Origin: JACDAN01 sp963801855
GTDB lineage: Bacteria; Actinomycetota; Thermoleophilia; Gaiellales; Gaiellaceae
Direction of reading: 5' to 3'
DNA length: 64,000 nt
Assembly (NCBI GenBank): GCA_963801855.1
Contig: CAWDGK010000002.1
Span: 1 to 64,000, forward strand
The notes beneath the pieces were generated by a model, which was not told the origin of the DNA, ran no database searches, and saw nothing but the letters and a program-made list of their open reading frames with translations. Positions within the stretch are counted from its first letter, which is position 1. Each line of letters begins with the position of its first letter. A program made the translations under genes and the position numbers. Of this stretch, positions 21,701 to 31,184 are shown piece after piece.

Positions 21701-24620
21701 TCGAGGTACGCGGCCACCTCGGCCTCGCCGAGCCCGGCCGTCGCCGCGAGCGACCCGGCCAGCCCGTCGCCGACGTGAATCGGCGCGTCACCGAGCGTGA
21801 GCTCAAATGGACGCTCGAGCGGGATTCTCGAAGAAGCTGAGCTCCCAGGCGGGCACGAACGGCCGCACGAGCCGGCCCTCGAAGAGCGCGTCCCACGCGG
21901 GCTCGGCGCCGCGAACGAAGAGCGCGCCGAGCAGCGCGTTCAGGTCGCGGTCGCGGTCTGGCTCGCTTGCGACCGGCAGGCACGGAGGGCCTTCCGCGCC
22001 GAGGATCGCTCCGGCCAGGCCGGAGAGGACGCGTCCGGGGCCGACCTCGACGAGCACGTCGCAGCGGGATGCGAGCTCGCGCACCAACGCGACGAAGTCG
22101 ACCGGCGAGACGAGCTGCTGCGCGAGATGCTCTCGCACGTCGCGTCTCGGGAGCCGCCTCGCTGCCGTCGAGACCCGTGATCACGGGCGCGGTGGTCGCG
22201 CCGACGGCCCCGCTGACGGTCGAGGTCGCCCGCAGCACATCCGCCGCCCCGGCGACGAGCCGCGAGTGGAAGGCATTCGAGACCGGGAGCTCGATCGCGT
22301 CGATCTCCTCGGCGGCGGCCAGCGCGATCATCTCTGCGACCGCGGCGCGCTCGCCGGACACGACCGTCTGCGCCGGCGCGTTCACGTTGGCGACGACGAC
22401 GTAGCCGCTCGACGCGCGCTGCGAGTGCCTCGGCCCGGTCGCGCGCGCAGCGAAGCGCGGCCATCGTCCCCGCCTCGCCGGCAGGCGCCGCCATCGCGGC
22501 GCCGCGCTCGGAGGCGAGCTGCAGCAGCGTCTCGCCGTCGTACACGCCGGCGGCATGGAGCGCGGTCAGCTCGCCGAGGCTGTGGCCGCCGACGGCGACG
22601 GGCTCGACCCCGAGCCGGCGCAGCCGCTCGAGCCAGAGGAGGGAGGCGAAGCAGATCGCGGGCTGAGCGACCTCGGTTTGCGCGAGCGCCTCCCGCCACT
22701 CCGCCAGCAGCGCCTCCTTCGGCACGCGGTCGAGGGGACGGAAGACGAGGTCGAGGAGCGGCTCGCCGGCACGGGCCGCCAGCTCCGCTGCCCACGGGAA
22801 CCGCTCGACGAGCGTGCGAGCCATGTCGAGCTGCTGCGAGCCCTGGCCGGGGAACAGGAAGCCGACGCGCGGCGGGGCGGCTGCGTTCCCCACGAGCGCG
22901 TCGGGCCCTGCCGAGAGCACCTGCCCCGGTGCGGGCGGCGACTCCGCGAGCAGGGCTGCCACCGCCCGCAGCCGGTCCGCGAGCTCTTCGGGCGAGCCTG
23001 CGACGACCGCGGCTCGAACGGACCCGCCTGGCTCGCCCGCGAGCTGCGCCGAGAGGTCGAGCAGCTCGGCGATGCTCGCCTGCTCGGCCACCGGCACGAG
23101 CTCGGTGACGCGCGCACGCAGCGCGTCGGCCGAGTCGGCTGCGAGCACGAAGAGCTCCGTCTCCTGGCTCGACGCGAGCAGGGCGCGCTCGCTCAGCGCC
23201 GGCTCGAGCGCCGGCGAGGGCGGATCGCCCGACTCGAGCGGTCACGTGGCAGTTGATCCCGCCGAAGCCCATCGCGGAGACGCCCGCCCGGATCGGCTCC
23301 GTCGCGCACCTCGCCACGCCGGATCGGGTAGAGCGCGTGCGCGGTGCGCGCGAACACCGGGTTCGGGTCGCGTGCAGGCGGCGGTCGGCGGGACGACGCG
23401 CCGGTTGACCGCCATCACCGTCTTCAGCAGGCCGAGCAGGCCGGAGGCCGCCTTCGTGTGGCCGATCAGGGACTTCGCGGACGTCATCCCGATCGAGCGC
23501 GGCTCCGACTCGCCGTGCGCGGCCAGCGCGAGCTGGATCCCCTCGAGCTCCGCCTTGTCGCCGGCGACCGTGGCCGTCCCGTGACCCTCGATGAACGCGA
23601 GCTCCTGCGGGCTGTAGCCGGCGCGCTCGTAGGCCCGCAGCAGCATCTTCGACTGCGAGTCGCGCACGCGGCGCCGTGACTCCGCCGCTGCCGTCGGACG
23701 AGATGCCCCAGCCGCGGATCACCGCGTAGACGGCGTCGCCGTCCGCGCGCGCGTCGGCGAGCCGCTTGAGCGCGACGAAGCCGCAGCCCTCGCCGGGGAG
23801 GAAGCCGCTGCCGCGCCGGTCGTAGACCGTCATGTCGTCGCGCGTCAGCGCGCCGACCTTCGCGAAGCCGATCAGCTCGATCGCGTCGAGGCTCATGTCG
23901 ACGCCGCCGGCGAGCGCGAAGTCGAGCTCGCCGTGCGAGAGCGCGTTCGCCGCTGTGGCAACGGCGATCATGCCGGACGCGCACGCGCCGTCGACCGTGT
24001 AGCCGCCGCCCTTGAAGTCGAGGAAGTTGCAGATCCGGCCCGGGATCGTGTTCGAGAGCACGCCGGCGAGCGTGTCCTCGTTGATCGGCGGGAACGGCGA
24101 CTTGTAGACCTCCTCCATCGCGCCCTCGAGCCCGAGCGCGACGCTGGAGGGGATGCCGCGCGCGGCGGCGGACGCACGCAGCGCCCGGCGGACGTACGGC
24201 CAGCGCAGCCGCATGATCCACGCGCGCGACTCCTCGCCGGTGAGCGAGTTGCCGACGAGCACGGCGGAGCGCTCGGTCGGGACGTTCTCGGGCGTGTAGC
24301 CGGCGTCGGCGAGCGTTGCGAGCGCGATGTCGAGCGCCAGCCAGTGCACGATGTCCGTCGACTCGAACGTGCGCTGCGGGATCCGCCGCGCCGACCCAGT
24401 CGAACTCGAACCCGTCGATGAACGACGGCACGCGTCGCGTACGTCTTGTCCGGCGCGCGCGGGCCGGGGTCGTAGTAGTCGTCGAGCGGGAAGGCGGCGG
24501 TCCGGGAAGCGCCGGAACTGACGGCGCCGCGACGAGGACGTTCTCCCACAGCTCGAGGGGGGTCCGAGCTCCCGGGTAACGGCAGCCGATTCCGACGACT
24601 GCGATCGGCTCCACGGCCAT
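18709..24620 (-). CDS. Enediyne-type iterative type I PKS (KS-AT-ACP-ACP-KR-DH), frameshifted
   Basis: About 1,970 codons from ATG 24620. KS (24620-23280): VVGIGCRYPG, TDIVHWLALDIA, NSLTGEESRAWIMRLRWPYV, NEDTLAGVLSNTIPGRICNF, active-site DGACASG, GHGT and GHTKAASG; these are enediyne-PksE signatures. AT (~23050-21820): FPGQGSQQ, GHSLGE, NAFHS. Two tandem ACPs (~21570-21110), each DDLNLDSIKAAE with the Ser pantetheine site. KR (~20900-19790): VTGGARGI and SSVTAVTG...YGFANEAL. DH (~19720-18710): HVHHGAVLFP (HxxxGxxxxP). Frame changes near 24500, 24390, 23680, 23330, 22400, 22150, 21830, 21010 and 19790. The PPTase is in the next gene. Expected product: a linear polyene; no enediyne accessory genes are in view. 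Confidence 0.85.
21110..21570 (-). repeat. Tandem duplicated acyl-carrier domains inside the PKS
   Basis: Two carrier-domain copies with a period of about 246 bp. On the plus strand CGCGTTCGCGAACTCCGCCG recurs near 21137 and 21383, and CCTTGATCGAGTCGAGGTTG near 21215 and 21461. Both encode DDLNLDSIKAAE and (L/G)xPAEFANATLGE. This is a recent in-frame domain duplication; doubled ACPs raise flux in PUFA-type synthases. Confidence 0.8.
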
Positions 24621-24664
24621 GCGCTCGATGGTAGGAGACTACCGCCGAAAAGTATAATTCCGGG
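24621..24664. promoter_or_regulatory. Overlapping divergent -10 boxes between PKS and flavoenzyme
   Basis: Plus strand has a perfect TATAAT at 24653-24658. The complementary strand of the same spot gives TATACT (24656-24651) for the PKS gene. Because the two boxes overlap, RNA polymerase could serve only one direction at a time. The plus transcript would begin near 24665, the first codon position of the flavoenzyme. Confidence 0.6.
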
Positions 24665-26212
24665 ATCGCGCGACGCTTCGACGCCATCGTGATCGGCTCC
24701 GGGGTCGGCGGTCTCGTCGCGGGGGCCCGGCTTGCGACCGCTGGGCGCCGGGTGCTCGTGCTCGAGAAGAACGCCAGTCTCGGCGGCTCGGCGGGCACGT
24801 ATCGAAGCGGGCCGATGGTGGTCGAGGCCTCTCTCCACGAGCTCGACGGGCTCGACGACTGGGACCCGAAGCTGCCGACGCTGCGGGAGCTCGGCCTCGA
24901 CGAGTCGCTCGAGTTCGTCGAGGTGGGCGACCTCTTCGAGGTGCGCAGTCCGCTGCTCGCCGAGCCCTTCGCCCTCCCGGCGGAGCCGGCGCGAGCCATC
25001 GAGGCCGTCGCCGAGCGCTTCCCGGGTCACGCCTCTGCGTTGCCGGACTACTTCGGCCGGATGCAGGCGATCCGGCGCTTCGCCTCGACGGGGCTCCGCC
25101 ACCAGGACGACCGCCTCTGGTGGGTCGGCAACGGCCCCCGGCTGCTGCCGGGCCTGGCGACCTTCCTCCGGCACTCGCGCCGGTCGCTCGGCGACGTGCT
25201 CGGCTCGCTCTTCGGCGCCGACGACGCGGTGAAGCTGGCGCTGGCCGCGAACATGCAGTACTACGGCGACCACCCCGACCGGCTCTGGTTCCCGTTCTGG
25301 GCGCTCGGCCAGGGGTCGTACCACGCGGGCGGGGGTCACTACGTCCGCGGCGGCTCGACCCGCCTCGTCGACGTCCTCGCCGAGCGCATCCGCTCGGCCG
25401 GCGGCGAGATCGAGCCGGGCCGGCGGGTCATCCGCATCGCCCTGGCGGACGGCCGCGTGACGGGCGCGGAGCACGAGGCCGCAAAGGAGGGAGGGGACGC
25501 GCAACTCGACGAGGCACCGATCGTCCTCGCCGGTGCGGCGCCCTCCGCCCTCGCCGGGCTCCTGCCGGACAGTGCTCGCCCGGAGTTCGCGAAGCGGTAC
25601 GCCGGCAGGAGCCTGTCGCTCTCGCTGTGGACGATCGCCGTCGGCTTCGACAGGCCGCCGAGCGACTTCGGCGTCCGCAGCTATTCGACGTGGATCTACC
25701 CGGACTGGATGCACTCCCTGCGCGAGCTCCGCGGCAGCGTCGACGTGCTTCGGGAAGCACCCGGCGAGCGCGTGCCGCACTTCGTCTTCTGCGACTACAG
25801 CGCGATCGACTCGGGCCTGCCGTCGCCCCCGTACGTCGGCAGCATCGGCGGCCTCGACGACGTGTCCGTCTGGGAAGGGCTCACGCCGGAGGAGGAGCGC
25901 GACCGGCGGCAGCGCTGGTTGGACCGGATCATCGAGGCGCTCGACCGCGAGTTCCCCGGAATCGCCGGCGCGGTGGTTCATGCCGACATGACCACGGCGC
26001 GCAGCGTCGAGCGGTACCTGGGGACGCCGGGCGGCGCGATCTACGGCTTCGCTCCCGAGCCTCCCCGCACCTGGTTCTACCGCCCCCGCACCTCGGTGAA
26101 GGGGCTGTACCTCGCGTCGTCGTGGACCGGGCTCGGCGGCTACTCCGGGACGATCCTCGGTGGGTCGCAGGCGGCGCGCGCCGCTCTGCGCGGGGGTCAC
26201 CCCAGGTCGTAG
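24665..26212 (+). CDS. Phytoene-desaturase/RetSat-like FAD-dependent oxidoreductase
   Basis: About 515 residues, one intact frame. N-terminal dinucleotide fold FDAIVIGSGVGGLVAG, then VLVLEKNASLGGSAGTY (the ExxxxxGG motif), and a C-terminal FAD segment GLYLASSWTGLGGYSGTILGG, as in CrtI-type desaturases and retinol saturases. The first strand (RRFDAIV) needs a start upstream of GTG 24689. The promoter spacing (TATAAT + 6 nt) points to the codon at 24665, which is ATC rather than ATG: either a rare start or a base error. Divergent from the PKS and sharing its promoter, it probably desaturates, isomerises or reduces the polyene product. Confidence 0.75.
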   Translation: MARRFDAIVIGSGVGGLVAGARLATAGRRVLVLEKNASLGGSAGTYRSGPMVVEASLHELDGLDDWDPKLPTLRELGLDESLEFVEVGDLFEVRSPLLAEPFALPAEPARAIEAVAERFPGHASALPDYFGRMQAIRRFASTGLRHQDDRLWWVGNGPRLLPGLATFLRHSRRSLGDVLGSLFGADDAVKLALAANMQYYGDHPDRLWFPFWALGQGSYHAGGGHYVRGGSTRLVDVLAERIRSAGGEIEPGRRVIRIALADGRVTGAEHEAAKEGGDAQLDEAPIVLAGAAPSALAGLLPDSARPEFAKRYAGRSLSLSLWTIAVGFDRPPSDFGVRSYSTWIYPDWMHSLRELRGSVDVLREAPGERVPHFVFCDYSAIDSGLPSPPYVGSIGGLDDVSVWEGLTPEEERDRRQRWLDRIIEALDREFPGIAGAVVHADMTTARSVERYLGTPGGAIYGFAPEPPRTWFYRPRTSVKGLYLASSWTGLGGYSGTILGGSQAARAALRGGHPRS

Positions 26213-28158
26213 ACGACGTGTGGCGGGTTGACGGTGACGCTTCCTTCGGTCGCCGCCGCCAGCCTCAGCGGGATCGACACGATGCCGCTCCCGCTCTGCC
26301 CGCCGAGGTAGGCGTTGAGCGCCGCGGTCAGGTCGTACGTCCTGCTCTCGCCCTCGGCGGTCGTCGTCGCAGGCACGCCTGCGACCGTGACGGCGAGCGC
26401 CGGCTCCGCGCCGAGCTCGGTCGAGCGCGAGAGGATCCGGTGGATCGGCGCGATGCCGCGGATAGCGTCGCGCGGCGCCTCACCCGAGCGCTCGAGCACG
26501 TGGACGTCGCCTGCGGCCGGCTCCGCGAGCCAGACCGCGCTCCCGGAGCGAGCCGTGAGCACGATCCAGTGCGGCACGGCTTGGAGCGAGACCGGAGCCT
26601 GGAAGCGTGCGGTCGCGAAGGTCCGGCTACCCAGTCCTTCGACCGCGAACGTCGCCTCCGCCAGCGTTCGCCCCTTCGGCGTCCCCGCGTGATCCTCGCG
26701 GAGCTCGGCGAGCAGCTCGGCCTTCTCGGTCGTCGGCACGAGCAGGAGGCCGAGCCCGGTGGCCGCGACCGTCGAGTCGAGGTCGGTGCGCGCGGCCACG
26801 GTCGTCTCGGGGTCGACGCGCACGCCACTGCTCGACGGCTGCTCCACGGCGGTCGCGCCGCCGCGCGGCCGGCCGGTCCGCGCTGACGCTCTCGATCGTC
26901 TGGAGCGTTCCCTCGACCACCGTCGCACCGGCAGGCAGCAGGATCGCCAGCTCCCACGTTTCCGCCCGGTTGCCGGCGAAGCGGAGGATGCGTTTCTCCC
27001 CGGGTGCGGCGAGCTGCTCCGGGTAGGCGGCGTCGAGCAGCGCACGGTTCAGGCGCGCGAGCTGCTCACCGGCGGCTCCCGCCTCCGCCGCTTCGCGCGT
27101 CTCCTGGGGGAGCTCGACCCGGGCGAACGCCTCGGCGTCGTAAACGGACGCGCCGGCGACGAGCGCGTTCAACTCGCTCACGACCGCGTCCTCGCCCGGC
27201 TCCGGGCTCTCGACGAGCTTGCGTCCCGCCGCGGTGAGCAGTCCATGGACGCGGCGGGAGACCGGTTCGCGCTCCTCGCGCAGGGCGCGGGCGAGGGCGA
27301 TGGCGTCCTTGACGTCGCCGCGGCCGTACGCGGGCGATCCGAACGACCGCGTGACCACTCGGTAGTCGATCTCGAAGGAGACGCCGAGCACGCGGCAGGG
27401 CGCGTCCGACTCGAAGACCGAGGTCGAGCGCGAGCTGCGCGGGCAGTGGCAGCGGCAGCGCGTCGACGAGCCGCTGCAGCTCGGCGGCCAGCGCCGCGCC
27501 ATCGCCGACGACGCCTGCGCTTGCGGGAGGGGACGCCGCCGGGTCGCCTGCGGCCGCAGGCTTGCCGATCTCGCCGTCGGCCCGCCAGAAGAACGTCGGC
27601 TCGCCGCCGCGGGCAGCGATGCCGACGCGCGGCCCGGTCGGGAAGCTCCGGACCGTGACCGCCTTGACGTTCGACGGACGGACGGCGAAGCGGCGGTCCG
27701 TGAACTCGCCGAGCAAGTCGCCGCTGGAAGGCGCTGACCGACGCGTCGTCGACGGGCGTGTCGCCGTCGAGCCGGTGCACCGCGACGGCCGCATCGGTCG
27801 TCAGGTACACGCGGCGGACACGCCGCGGCCCGTCGAGCATGACCACGCGGGCTCCGTCCACCGTGTCCAGGCCCGCTTCCAGCGCGGCGTGCGGCGGATC
27901 GAGCGCGTCGTAGGTCAGATGAGCGAACGTCGCCGCGAGCGTCGTCTCGTCCGTCCCGATCTCGATCGCCTCGGCGGTGCCGCCGGTCGGAACGTCGAAC
28001 GGGACGCGCAGCCGGTAGACGCGTGCGAGAGGCGTGCCCGCCGGGGTGACGACGTTCGCCCCGGGTTCGAGGGCGTCGAACTCGCGCGCGACGTCGGTGG
28101 CGAGCTCCCGGAGATCCTGGAGCGGGTCCCGCAGCTGGAGCGTCGCGTTGGCCTTCAC
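26197..28158 (-). CDS. Large protein of unknown function, last gene of the tail-particle operon
   Basis: About 650 residues; not recognised. GTG 28158 overlaps the stop of the preceding gene (GTGA). It opens ANATLQLRDPLQDLRELATDV and has a conserved beta-rich core (DGPRRVRRVYLTTDAAVAVH, RPSNVKAVTVRSFPTG). A helical middle follows (DVKDAIALARALREEREPVS), then a beta-rich tail ending VTVNPPHVVYDLG. Frame changes near 27730, 27405 and 26880. No signal peptide, membrane segment or enzyme motif is seen. As the distal gene of the contractile operon it could be a fibre, adhesin, effector or a particle-associated cap. It overlaps the convergent flavoenzyme by 16 bp. Confidence 0.5.
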
Positions 28159-29678
28159 TGCCCGAAGCGGCGCTCGATGTCGACGACGCGCCCGCGTAGC
28201 ACGCTGAAGTCGGACGCGTCCAGCTTGCCCGCGAGCTGTCGCTCGACCGGTGCCACGCGCCGCTCGAGCGTCTGCTCCTGCGCGGCCTCGAAGCCGGCGA
28301 GGCGCTCCTCGAGCCTCCGCGACTGTGCTGTCTCGAACTCCCTGAACTGCGTGCCGACGAGGTCGCCGAGGATGCCGCCGAAGTCTCTGGGCACCCGCCT
28401 GCGCAGCTCCTTGCGGACGTCGCCGCGCGCCTGCTCGATGGCGCCGTACGCGGCTGCACCGACCTTGGCGACCGTCCGCGACTGAGACTTCAGCGCCGGG
28501 AAGAGCTCGAGCCGGGCCTCCAGCGGCAGCTTCGGCACGTCGCTGTCGAGAAAGCCGAGCATCGAGCGCTCCACGATCCTCTCCGCCGCGTACGCGCCCG
28601 CCACGCCGCGCTGGCTCTCGACGAACTCCCCGACGCGGCGCTGCACGCCCTCGAGGATCTCGCCGGCGTCGGCGGTGCGGCCCGCCTCCTGGGTGAGGCG
28701 GCCGCCGAGCCCGCTGTCCTCCTCCACGAGCGCGAGGTACGTCTCGAGCCAGGCACCCAGCCAGTCCGTGAAGCGCACGGTCAGCGTCGCGGCGCCCTCG
28801 ACCGCCGTCGTCGCGACGGCCGACGCGGTCACCGTCGACTCGAGGTACGACCAGCGTGCGAGGTAGTCGCGGAAGTTGACCGTGTCGAGCAGCCGCGGCC
28901 GGAAGTCGCGGAAGTAGACGTCGACCGCGTGCCGGAGATCGGAAGCGGCCTCCCAGCGGTACTGGCGCGCGAGCTCGCGCAGGCCGTCGATTGCCTCGAC
29001 GGGCGTCGGAGCGGAGTGGTCGAGCGTCGCGAGCGAGGTCTCCAGCGCCGCCTGCTGGACGTCCCGGAGGTCCTCCGACGTCGGCGGCGTCAGCGTCGCC
29101 TGGACGCGGCCGAAGATGTCCGTCCTGACGGTGAGTGCCGCCCCCTCGTCGACGGAGTAGCCGTCCGACGCGCGCAGCCTGCCCCAGGTCGCGACGAGGT
29201 CGACGGCCGCGTCGATGGCCGGCTCCCCGTAGGCGTCGACGACCTCGACGACGAGCGGCACCGTCTCGCCGAGGAACGGCGCCTCGACGAGCGGCCGCAC
29301 CGTCACGACGGGCCGCGCCGCCACCGCCCGCAGCGCCGCGAGCTCGGCCTGGAGCTCGAGCAGCTGCCGGCGCAAGTCGGCGACGAGGGGCACGGTGGCG
29401 AGCGCGGCCAGATTGACGCGGGCCAGGGCGACGACGATCTCCGTAAAGCGCTCCGGACCGATTTGGGGGACATCCGCCACCTGCTGCAGGCTCGTGAACT
29501 TCCCCAGCTGCGCCCGCCGGGAGAGGATCCGCGCGCCGACGCGGAGGCCGACGTCGAGCTCGCCGGGGAACTCGACCGCGACGGCGATCTCCTCGGCCGT
29601 TGCCGCGGCGTTCAGGAAGTCGAGCACCTTCTGGGCATCGCCGGCGGTGACGTCGCGGGGCTCGAGGTAGATCTCCAT
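28155..29678 (-). CDS. Helix-hairpin-helix + invasin (Big_1)-like protein of the tail operon
   Basis: 507 residues, a single intact frame. The N-terminus carries a ComEA-like HhH stretch (GKFTSLQQVADVPQIGPERF, ~55-75). Then comes a Big_1/invasin-type Ig domain (VDAYGEPAIDAAVDLVATWG ... TDIFGRVQATLTPP, ~125-215). A helical region with TVRFTDWLGAWLETYLAL and a C-terminal coiled coil (SRRLEERLAGFEAAQEQTL) complete it. ATG 29678 is 6 bp after the stop of a paralogous gene. The shared Ig + FTDWLGxWL layout suggests paired fibre or adhesin components. No secretion signal. Role inferred from position only. Confidence 0.55.
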   Translation of the reverse strand: MEIYLEPRDVTAGDAQKVLDFLNAAATAEEIAVAVEFPGELDVGLRVGARILSRRAQLGKFTSLQQVADVPQIGPERFTEIVVALARVNLAALATVPLVADLRRQLLELQAELAALRAVAARPVVTVRPLVEAPFLGETVPLVVEVVDAYGEPAIDAAVDLVATWGRLRASDGYSVDEGAALTVRTDIFGRVQATLTPPTSEDLRDVQQAALETSLATLDHSAPTPVEAIDGLRELARQYRWEAASDLRHAVDVYFRDFRPRLLDTVNFRDYLARWSYLESTVTASAVATTAVEGAATLTVRFTDWLGAWLETYLALVEEDSGLGGRLTQEAGRTADAGEILEGVQRRVGEFVESQRGVAGAYAAERIVERSMLGFLDSDVPKLPLEARLELFPALKSQSRTVAKVGAAAYGAIEQARGDVRKELRRRVPRDFGGILGDLVGTQFREFETAQSRRLEERLAGFEAAQEQTLERRVAPVERQLAGKLDASDFSVLRGRVVDIERRFGQ

Positions 29679-29684
29679 CGTCGC

Positions 29685-31181
29685 CTACCCCTGCTCGAGC
29701 CTGGAGAGCCGGTTGTGGAGGCCTTCGATCTCGATCAGCTTCGAGCGCACGTTCGTCGGGTCGAGATCCCTCAGCACCTCGACCTTGCCGTTGACCGTCT
29801 TCAGCTCCGAGTCGAGCTTCTGGATCGTGCTCCCGAGCGTCGTCGTCACCTTGCCGTCGAGCGAGCCGACTTTCTCCTGGACGCTGCCCAGCCGCTGGTC
29901 GACCTTGCCGACCGTCTGCTGGAGTGTCGTCACCTGGCTCTTGACCGCGGCGACGTTCGAGTCCGCCTTGACGCTCGTCTCGGCAAACGCCTCCAGTGCA
30001 GTGTTCTCGCCGAGCCCGATCGTCGCCGTGTGCGCCGTCTCGAGCGACTGCTGCATCGTCACCGCCTGCTTCACTGCCTTGGTCGCCACGGGCACGACGT
30101 CCGGGTGCTGCGGCACGTTCAGCTGGTCGAGCGCCTCGTTCACGACCTGGTAGTCGCGCAGCTTGCCGACGAGACCCTCGGTCCTGACGATGTCTTTGAC
30201 GCCGTCCTTGAGCAGGATCGTCGACTGGACGATGTCCCCGGTGATCTTGGGGAGCAGCTGCGCCGCCACGTTCGGGACGAGCTTGAGCGTCTCGAGCGGG
30301 TGCACGTAGTCGAGCAGCAGCCAGGGGCCGATCCAGTCGCGGAAGGTGACCTGCAGCGAGCTGACGCCGCGGGCGGCGTCCGGTGTCAGCGGGTTGCTGT
30401 CGTTCTTCGCGAGCGCGATCACCGTCGCCCGGTAGTCGCGCCAGCGCTGCGTCAGCGGCGGGAAGAACTTGCCGGTCAGCTTCGGCGAGTTCTTGACGTA
30501 GTAGGAGTCGACATAGCTCCGGACGCTCTTCGCGGCCGGGTGGTCGTACTGCGCCGTCATCACGCCGAACGCTCCCGAGCTCTTCGCCTCGGCGGGCGTC
30601 GCGGCGGCGAGGAGCGCCTGCGCGACCGTGCTCCCGCCTGCCAGCTGCGTCGTCAGCGAGGCGCCGATCTCGTCGTCGCCCTCGTCGTTCGCGTCGACGA
30701 TCTCGGCACGCAGGATCACGCGCGCCTCGCCCTGCGGCGTTCGCCCGGACGGAGATCGCGCGGTCGCCGGCGCCGCCGAGGCTCTCGAAGCCGCCGACCG
30801 CTTTCAGCTGGCCCCAGGCGGTCACGAAGTCGACCCAGGGGCGGGTCTCGTTCGTGAACGCGATCGGGTTGTTCGAGAGATCGCGCACCTCTGCGGTGAT
30901 CTCCGCCGCCTCGCCGAGCGCGTAGGTGAGCTTCGCCGTCCGCAGGTTGACGCGGTACTGGCCGAGCAGCGGCTCGACCTTCGTCTCCAGTTGGTCGAGC
31001 GCGCCCTCGGCCGCGGTCAACCGGCCGCCGAGCCCTTCGACGTACATCCTCGACCGCCTCGATCTTCGCGTTGAGCGTCGTCTCCATGTTCTCTACAGCG
31101 GCAACAAGCGCGTTCCAGTCCTGGGACCGGATCAGCTCTCCCGTCGACCTTGCTGCCCAGTTGGTCAACCAGCAGGCCCAT
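29685..31181 (-). CDS. Invasin (Big_1)-like coiled-coil protein of the tail operon, paralogue of its neighbour
   Basis: About 498 residues. ATG 31181 has an excellent ribosome site (AGGAGG). N-terminal helix LIRSQDWNALVAAVENME. An Ig/Big_1-type domain follows (AEVRDLSNNPIAFTNETRPW ... WGQLKAVGG). Next is a helical domain with VTFRDWIGPWLLLDY, matching FTDWLGAWL of the downstream gene. A long C-terminal coiled coil ends it (SQVTTLQQTVGKVDQRLGSV). Frame changes near 31090, 31040 and 30720. Its length and trimeric-looking coiled coil fit a fibre or a linker on the baseplate. Fibre function is inference. Confidence 0.55.
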
Positions 31182-31184
31182 CGA

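Noticed and set aside
17207..24620. True enediyne antibiotic cluster
   Set aside because: KS is enediyne-like, but none of the warhead cassette genes or apoprotein/self-resistance genes of enediynes is in the window.
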